A DNA stretch of 64,000 nt from positions 17,906,241-17,970,240 of the forward strand of contig CM049318.1 of NCBI GenBank assembly GCA_026874595.1, given 5' to 3'. Positions 11,253 to 64,000 of this stretch are shown piece by piece. The stretch comes from Sipunculus nudus. Its lineage: Eukaryota; Annelida; Sipuncula; Golfingiida; Sipunculidae. Position numbers and translations under genes: made by a program. Positions within the stretch are counted from its first letter, which is position 1, and every line of letters starts with the position of its first letter. The notes beneath the pieces are model-generated. The model was not told the DNA's origin and did no database searches. It saw only the letters and a list, made by a program, of their open reading frames with translations.

Positions 11253-13170
11253 GAGGTAAGTGAAGTATATTGACCACATGCTACATTACACCTACTTTTA
11301 TGGAAGGCGAAGGTAGTAAAGTGTATAATTTCCTTTATTACTCTCTTTGATTGAAAAGGGTGTGTAGCCCTCACTTTATTCACGTAATTAAATTTTAAAA
11401 AAAGGTCACTAGCATGCTCTAAATCGCCACCTTTTATCTGTTCAATTCATGGTGACACATATTTTTCCTTATACGCACTCCCCTCTGACGCTTTTAAATG
11501 TCAATTGCACCAATATATTACTCAAGACTTCTGTTATTTTTGGTCATAATGTTGGTCACATCTGTTTGGGGATCTTCATTCGCAAAATATTAATTAGGAT
11601 AATAGAATGTAATGGTAATAATGATAAAAAACAAGGCTCATTGCCTGGATTTTGATGCCGTACCATACAAACAAACGGTAAAAGCTCAGGTGTTAGCAAT
11701 GTCTCATTAAGGTCACATTTTCCTCCAAACAGTTATTCAAAGAAAGGATTAGTCTCCGTACATATTTAGCCGGCAAAGGTAGTGCTTTGATATTTGGTAT
11801 TGGGTTCTGATATGTAAATAACTTTACTGTGTGTAATGAAAATATGTTAAATGATATATGGGAAAAAATACTAGGTCCCAGCGTTGATGACTTACTTACT
11901 GGGGCATATATATGTCACCATGGTTACAGTTGTGATTAAAATTTGCAACACTGTCGAACAGAAACACGGTCTGAAAATGAAGGTACCAAAAATGATTCAT
12001 AGAAAAGTCATCAATGTTTTCTAAGAAAACCCTGAGGATGACAAAACTTAATTTACTGGTACATATTACTATTGGGTGACGGAAAAAGAAACTAAACCAA
12101 AGGAAATCAATCATCTTTTCAAGAATAAATGACGGACCGTAACTGTCAAAACAGGGAATCCAAAAAACATTTCACACTATCCGACCTCTGACCTCAGCAA
12201 GACGGAATTTGTCAGGCACGAACCTGTTCACTCCGTGTGAGACCGACATTTTGCTGGACAATTTACGACAGAAAGCAGACAGTCAACCTTAAACATCCTC
12301 AAATATCAGCTAGTTAACATGCATTTTGGCGGTGATAATCCTGTGCTGTGCTCATCCTTGGGTTATCGGTCGGATGGTGCCAAATTTGTCCATCGGTTGA
12401 CCCTTTCAAAGGGTCCTTGGAATAAAGACCCGGTTGTTTTCTGGAGCAGTTTCCAGAATTAGTTTAAATGTTAATTGTCTAGTAAAAGACCCGGTATATG
12501 TTGCTAATACAAAAAGGATGAGGAAATTGAGGCGCGCGAAGGAACAGGAAAATCATGGCATCTTGGATATCTGCTCAAGGATACCATAGAATTCTGGTTT
12601 GAAAGACGAACATAAAATTACATGTACAAATCTTCCGTAGATAAAACCGTAATGACCTACCCACTGCCGGTTTTGTGAGTCGCTGACGGAACTGTTGCCC
12701 ATAATTAAGAAAGTAGTCCTCTTTTTCGGATGCGGACACAGGGTCTGGCAGCTAAAGCGTAACCGGCAATTAGTTAACGAGGTATTAGTAAATGGTAAGG
12801 TGGGTGTAAAGGTTTTAAGCGGGTGGGAGTAAATTGGGATTCATAACTATGGGGGGTTCGTATATTTAAACCCTTTTTTTGTACTAGTATGAATATTTGT
12901 TATCTATCAGCAGAGTTGAGTATAAATAGAGAGGCAAAATGAATGTGTCACTTTATTTCTGTTTTTTTTTAAATACAGATCTCACTACCTGCTATAGAAA
13001 ACGTATACAAAAAAGCGGCTACGCCTGACGTTCACGCCCCATTGAATGTTTAACAATAGCGACAAAGCGTTAATTCAAGGCACTTGAATAAACAATTGGT
13101 TTCCATCCCACTGTTGGTAATATATGTCTAAGATATATTCAATCGCATCTGTTCTCATGAGAGTTCTGTC
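10406..13170. other. Non-coding 3' flank of the gene
   Basis: It holds a poly(T) run near 10654 and a (CT)n microsatellite at 11194-11249. No exon-like module or domain is visible. Confidence 0.5.
11194..11249. repeat. (CT)n microsatellite
   Basis: An uninterrupted dinucleotide run of about 28 units. Confidence 0.95.
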
Positions 13171-13176
13171 TTTATT
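13171..13176 (-). terminator. Candidate poly(A) signal AATAAA
   Basis: AATAAA on the minus strand lies about 230 bases past the stop codon. It would end a short 3' UTR. Other AT-rich hexamers lie nearby, so this choice is tentative. Confidence 0.4.
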
Positions 13177-13405
13177 TTCATCCATGTCATCTTTACGAAG
13201 CAAAAACCGATCATAAAAAAACTATTCTATAACATACGTTTTACTGCAGTACGAACGTCCGTTATATATTACAAGACATACAACAACTAATGTTTTCATG
13301 ATCCACCTTATACAAGAAAGTCGCTATGTTAATTCCTTGCATCGTTTTTGTAGCAACGTTATCATGCCACAGCCTCCTGGATAATTCTGGTTTTATCCCG
13401 GTGCA

Positions 13406-58918
<45,513 letters not shown>

Positions 58919-58922
58919 CTTT

Positions 58923-58943
58923 TCACGACAACCAATATCTCAT
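58923..58943 (-). promoter_or_regulatory. Short upstream ORF before the main ATG
   Basis: An ATG followed by five codons and a TGA ends four bases before the main start codon. If the 5' UTR includes it, it could lower translation of the main frame. It is in another frame from the main ORF. Confidence 0.3.
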
Positions 58944-61900
58944 GAAATGCGGCCCACGAACACTCTTTGCATGCTTTAATTTACCATCACGCTCTGTTAA
59001 ACATAAAGGTAGTTAAGTGCATTAATATGAACTGCGGGTCATGCATATTTGTAAAGTTCGAAAATATTAGACGATTTATAAAGGGGTATCTTCTAGATGA
59101 CGTGTGTCATGTGTCATTTCTTCAATTGGTATCATTATCATTATCATCATCATGTCAAGCTATAGTTTAACCAGTGACACCTGTATCCTTTAATAAATAT
59201 TCGGCTTCAAGTATGATGTGAAATTGGTGATAATTTAAAGATGACTTTTGTTGAATTAATTGAAAAGTCCATTATTATCCCTCTACCAACAATACGATTG
59301 CAAACACATCGAGTCAATCGCTTATCAGATCGCCGGATATCAACGTCAGCCATTTTCATATTTTTTTTTAATAAAGAATAGATCCATGGCCTGTAGGTGG
59401 CACTGTATATTTAATGAGGATGAAGGTATTCATATGATAAGCTTGATATGTTATTATTAAGCCTTCTGGATTTCAGGCTTTATGTGCACGAGGTAAGGAA
59501 TCATCAAGAAATCGTAACCTGTTGTTAAGACATTAGAATGAATCTCCGAGGTGCAACTGCGGTTCATTTAGGCACCTGCGGAATTCGAACTTGATTTTAC
59601 TCATCAATAAAAGCTAGAGCATATACCTATTGGTAAGAGTTACTCAATTTGGATTGCCTAAAACAGTCTGCATGTTGGGACGTTTACCTCTCTGGTCCAA
59701 TCGTTAAAGTTGATAACATGCTAAAGGTCAGACTTCTAAGTTTCCGAGCATTGTCTTTGCTCCATAACATTTGGTCACATCTTCTTCCACTCACGTCATG
59801 GCCAATCTCAGTTATCTGTTATTTTCAAAACTACAGCTGAATGAGTAAATTAAAATACATTGCAGGTTGGCAGCCTTCTGCAACATTCAATTGTAAGTGT
59901 ACCTTTATAGTCATTCAATTTCCCCGGAAGAATATGGAATTTTTTGTCTCTTAGAAATAATTTTTAATTGTATGAAAATTTAGGGCATGTGACCTGATTT
60001 TAAGATGCGACAGAGGACAAAGCAGGCTTGGGAACCTGTTGGGTTCTGCAGTTATGACTTGCGACCTTTCAACTGACGGTCCTTCGGGCAAAGGGACATG
60101 TTCAGCTGAACATATTTGAATAAGGAATGATGTCAAGATGTCCTACTTCCGACGAAATGCATTTTACGGGATAATTATTGTATAAAATGTAATTTGATTT
60201 ACCTGGAATGATTATAGTAACCTCGAATCGTGTGATTCCATCTTATCGTAATCAATGTTATTAATTTGTTTCTGAATAATTTTTTATGAAAGTTTGTTCA
60301 GGTCTAGGGCATGGCGGGAGAAGAAGGGGTTAACATTACTGAGCAATTTTTGATGAATAAATGCGTGATGAAAGTCTGACCAGCTCTAGAGCATGGATTG
60401 AAAGAATTTGTGAATACGACAGGCTTGTTTTACATTGGCAGAGGTATTCGCTCTACTGACTGCTATTCTGGTTCTAGCTGCAAACATGTCGAACTTATAA
60501 ATAGCAATGAGGCACCGAAAGCTTGAAGATACTGCCATAATTTCAACTTTCGAGATGTCATTTGGTGGCATGTAATGTCCATATCCAGAACACCTTGACA
60601 GGAGTAGATAAAAGTCAATGTATGCATACTTAGCTATACAGTACAGTTCATTAATATTTGTTTTACTTCCTATACCACTGATATGAAACATTTCATGTCA
60701 CTAACTCTAATAAAAGAGTCACATAAAGGATGTGGATATTGAAATTGTTTGTCTTTCCACTTGTAAACATGTTATCTCACGCTAGAATAGTTTTATTTGG
60801 AAAATTAAAGGGACATAATAAATTACGTGAAAGGTAATAAAAAGTAATGTTTCTAATTAAAAGATAAGACTTCATTTATATATGTCACACTGTCATATTA
60901 TAATTAGGTAAGTCCTGGAATATATATGTGCCTGGACTGATACATGTAAGTAACACCTTCACTTTGTATAAGCACAGGAGCTTGGTTTTCATCTGATGAG
61001 TAGAAATGAAAAAAAAATTTCATAAATGCGCGTTAAATGTTGACATCCTTATTCGAGCATCGGCTTAAAATCCGTTTTAGAAAAAGTATCTCAACTGCAT
61101 TATTCTTAGCACCTAATAACTCAAACAAGACCATAAAGCCAAGTAGTATATGAACTTGACGCTAATTCGGGTCAAAGGCTTTTCTATATCGAGCGTTCTT
61201 TGGGCGCGACAAGCAATATTTGTCGTCTGCGAAAGCGCCGTACATCATCCAGGGAATTTGGGTTATGTTCTTAGTTAGGTAGAATGATAGAGTGGATAAG
61301 TGGGACGTCTCGTGTTCTATGTTCGTTAGTGTTTATTTAGTATGGACCTCTAAATTCTGTAGAGAATCTTAAATCTTATCTTTCTGATATCATTAAGCGC
61401 CATGCTGTACTGCTTAAAATAAAAATTATCCAAATGGCGTTTAAATTAAAAAGTATAACGCATTCTGGCTAACTGAAGTTACTTTAAAATAAGCATGCAG
61501 TTTCGTTAATCATGTATACATTATTTTCGACCATTCTATTTTTTTCGTAAAAAAACATGAAAGAAGATGTATATGGAAATATGTTTCTCTGTTGATAATA
61601 CTTAACAAATAAATAAAAAAATTGGACTGCAATATAATAACTCAATTCATGAAATATTGTTAAATGAGAAAACAAGCGAATCTTCAATAACATTGAAAAT
61701 GTTGGACAACAAGGATAGCAGGACGGTTGTGAGATGCATTGCGCGGATAGCTCGCCCATTCCCATAGTTTGGACACATTATGGAGGTGTGACAGTATATG
61801 ATCCATCACTGTACAACGCTTTTGGTTACTGCAGGGACAGCACATATACATATAAATTCGTGCTCTACTGATAAAAAAAGCGACGTGTGTAATTCAAAGT

Positions 61901-64000
61901 GTCTGAACATCTCTCGGGAAATGAGATGTCTAATGTGATTGTGTTACAAAGCACCCATTCTGTGATTTACCAGGCAACGTGTATAAGGTCGAGGTATCAA
62001 GAGTGACTGTTCCTTCATTCATATTATGACAAGGAGGTCAGGCTCTCTTTCCTGTGAGATATAGCTTGCACGTGATGTTCATGACCGACTCACTCTGCTG
62101 CCGCACTGACACAAATATGATAGAAAGATAAATATAATCAATTCTGCAAAATGCAATTTCGTTATGAAATGTTTCGCAGTTATATATGTAAACATCAGTT
62201 TAATTTTATTTCTTTTGGCTGATGTTACACTGTTTTCAGGTGCATTGAATTGCCACGTGTTATGATTCAGTTAATAACGTCTCGCTCTCTGTCTCTTTAT
62301 CATACGGGCACTTCCTAGCTGTTGAAATTAAACAAAAAAGGAAAGCTTCATATGGGTTTTTCGTGCCAGACTGATATTTAAAGAGGTGATACTCTAGAAA
62401 TCCACGGCGTCACACCTTTCTCCATTTCTTATGAAGCTTGGTATATTTACAAAAACATACCGGGCATCTCGGCTTGCTGTTTGCTATTTTTTTTCACAAA
62501 TACACAGTCTTTAAATAATTCACGAGGTTGAAAGCCTTGCATTGAATAAGAGCGGGAAAATGTTGAAAGAAAGTTAAAGCTCATATAATCAGAACAGATG
62601 GATCACACACCTAACTTATATACATGATCATAAATAGTAAAGCATCAAGCCTCATATTATGCTTATTACGTGTTTAACGTTTGTTATGTCCCCTTTTACC
62701 TTAATGGAGCAACGTCCAGAGTTTATTATCAAAGATCTCGGGAACCACAGCAGCTTCAATCATCAAACATATTAAGCCCTTGATGCATTTGGAAAAAACA
62801 AGCTTGGACTGCTTTCTTACTACAGAAATAATATGTCGTTTCATTGGCAATTCCGATAGCATAACCCTGTTGGCCGTCATTCTTTAGTAAATAATTCATT
62901 AAATTGTCATATGACTCATTTGTAAAATCAGTATGAATTCGATCTAAGGTATTCAAAATGACAGATATACAGAGATTCAGATTTAGAGATTGCAAGTACA
63001 TATATATGGAATGTAACATTTAAAGTATGTTTCCACATATATCAAGAACTTGGCTAGCCTTCAGCACCAAATCTTCCAAGAATTTTGCTCATATGTTTAT
63101 GTTGACTTGCATTCTGCTTGTTGAAATGGTATTTTTCACTTTTTCCAAGATATGTCATAAAGTATTAATAACTTGGTTTCATGTCATAGATAACAAATTT
63201 TAAGAGGAGGGGAATCACAATTGTATAAATTCAACCAAATATGTTTCAAAATGGCTCCTCAACGAAAACTGGAATTTTGTCGATCGCAAATTTGACAACT
63301 TGATGTGTTTACATACATGAAGCAATATTAGCATGAACCGCTTCATCATCAAGCACCAAATTTGACAGACATGTTGACCATGCGACTCCTGTGTTATTTT
63401 GAGCGCTATCTATGATGGCCTACTCTCTTTATGACAAAATGTTCTCTTCTTCTTTTTTTTTCAATAATAAGACGACGTGTTTTTTTATATCATAATAGAC
63501 GAGTTCATAGATGGGGCGGACTTAACGGGTCTGACTCAATAAATTATTTTCAAGATGGCTGCTGCCTTCAGCACAAAATTTTATCGTCACACTGAACAAT
63601 TAACGGCTCTCAGGGTTTGAATTATAGATGGCGCCATTACTGTGGAACTTTCATGGATCCAAAGCAATATTTTCTCTTTTCTGAAGAAAAAAAAATAGGA
63701 AAGATTACATCTATATCTTGCAGACACCACACAGTTCCTTGGATTAAATGAAATTAAATGAGTATGAACTGTGATTAAATGAGAAACTTATATCTGATTA
63801 TAAGATGCCGGTGGTACAAGCTGTCTTGATCTCCTGTGCAAGGTAATTTTTCTTCATGTCTTCATGGATCTGTCAGAAAAAAAAATATTTCTGATTTCGT
63901 AATATGATAATCAATTTTGTAAAGAGAGTGAATGGAGATGCAGAGTAAGAGTTTAATTAACTTATATTTAGTTCCTGTCTTTATGGAAATGAGAGTAAAA
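58944..64000. other. Upstream flank, nothing convincing
   Basis: No domain-bearing ORF, RNA gene or repeat family was recognised. Short open frames lack support. Non-coding 5' exons of the TSP1/MAM gene or its enhancers could lie here. Confidence 0.45.
59075..59082 (-). promoter_or_regulatory. Possible TATA box of the TSP1/MAM gene
   Basis: The sequence TTTATAAA lies about 155 bases upstream of the start codon. Initiation about 30 bases downstream would give a 5' UTR near 130 nt. An alternative is that further non-coding exons lie upstream. Short AT-rich motifs are common in this AT-rich DNA, so this is only a candidate. Confidence 0.25.

Overview
This is an animal (metazoan) genomic window, AT-rich and full of introns, microsatellites and decayed transposons. 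The L1/Tx1-like LINE, tRNA-derived SINEs, short tandem repeats and the module types suggest a lophotrochozoan, most likely a mollusc; the species is an inference and cannot be fixed from the sequence.

One gene dominates. On the minus strand I can follow 47 coding exons from an ATG at 58918 to a TAA at 13406. All splice phases join, and the coding length sums to 6435 nt, giving 2144 residues. The predicted protein starts with a short cytoplasmic tail, a hydrophobic signal-anchor and a furin-type RIRR site. It continues with 41 thrombospondin type-1 (TSP1/TSR) modules and two MAM-type domains, each coded by two exons. The order is TSR, MAM, TSR, TSR, MAM, then TSRs to the end. It looks like a very large secreted or shed extracellular adhesion protein.

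The core of the gene (34328 down to 20112) is 22 exons in strict alternation. Type A is 132 nt, with WxxWxxW and CPC. Type B is 135 nt, with WxxWxxC and CxxS/TCG. The alternation holds through all 11 pairs, so the array seems to have grown in two-exon steps. Two introns in it appear to be GC-AG.

Downstream of the stop codon, 4.9-9.9 kb is a decayed tandem copy of the 18.66-24.83 kb part of the same gene. It carries stop codons, frameshifts, truncated exons and one chimeric exon.

Other contents are: an L1-like ORF1 relic (1.9-2.8 kb); a 228-bp tandem duplication (1.28-1.73 kb); two SINE copies near 10 kb; a 25-bp minisatellite with higher-order structure (36.3-38.3 kb), broken by a 5'-truncated LINE with a target-site duplication (38.36-42.03 kb); a diverged ~155-bp repeat with a palindromic AGGTCA-like core (43.4-44.3 kb); a probable LTR (50.97-51.83 kb); and a ~325-bp repeat (52.7-53.9 kb). 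From 53.9 kb to the first exon, and upstream of it to 64 kb, I see no other convincing gene.
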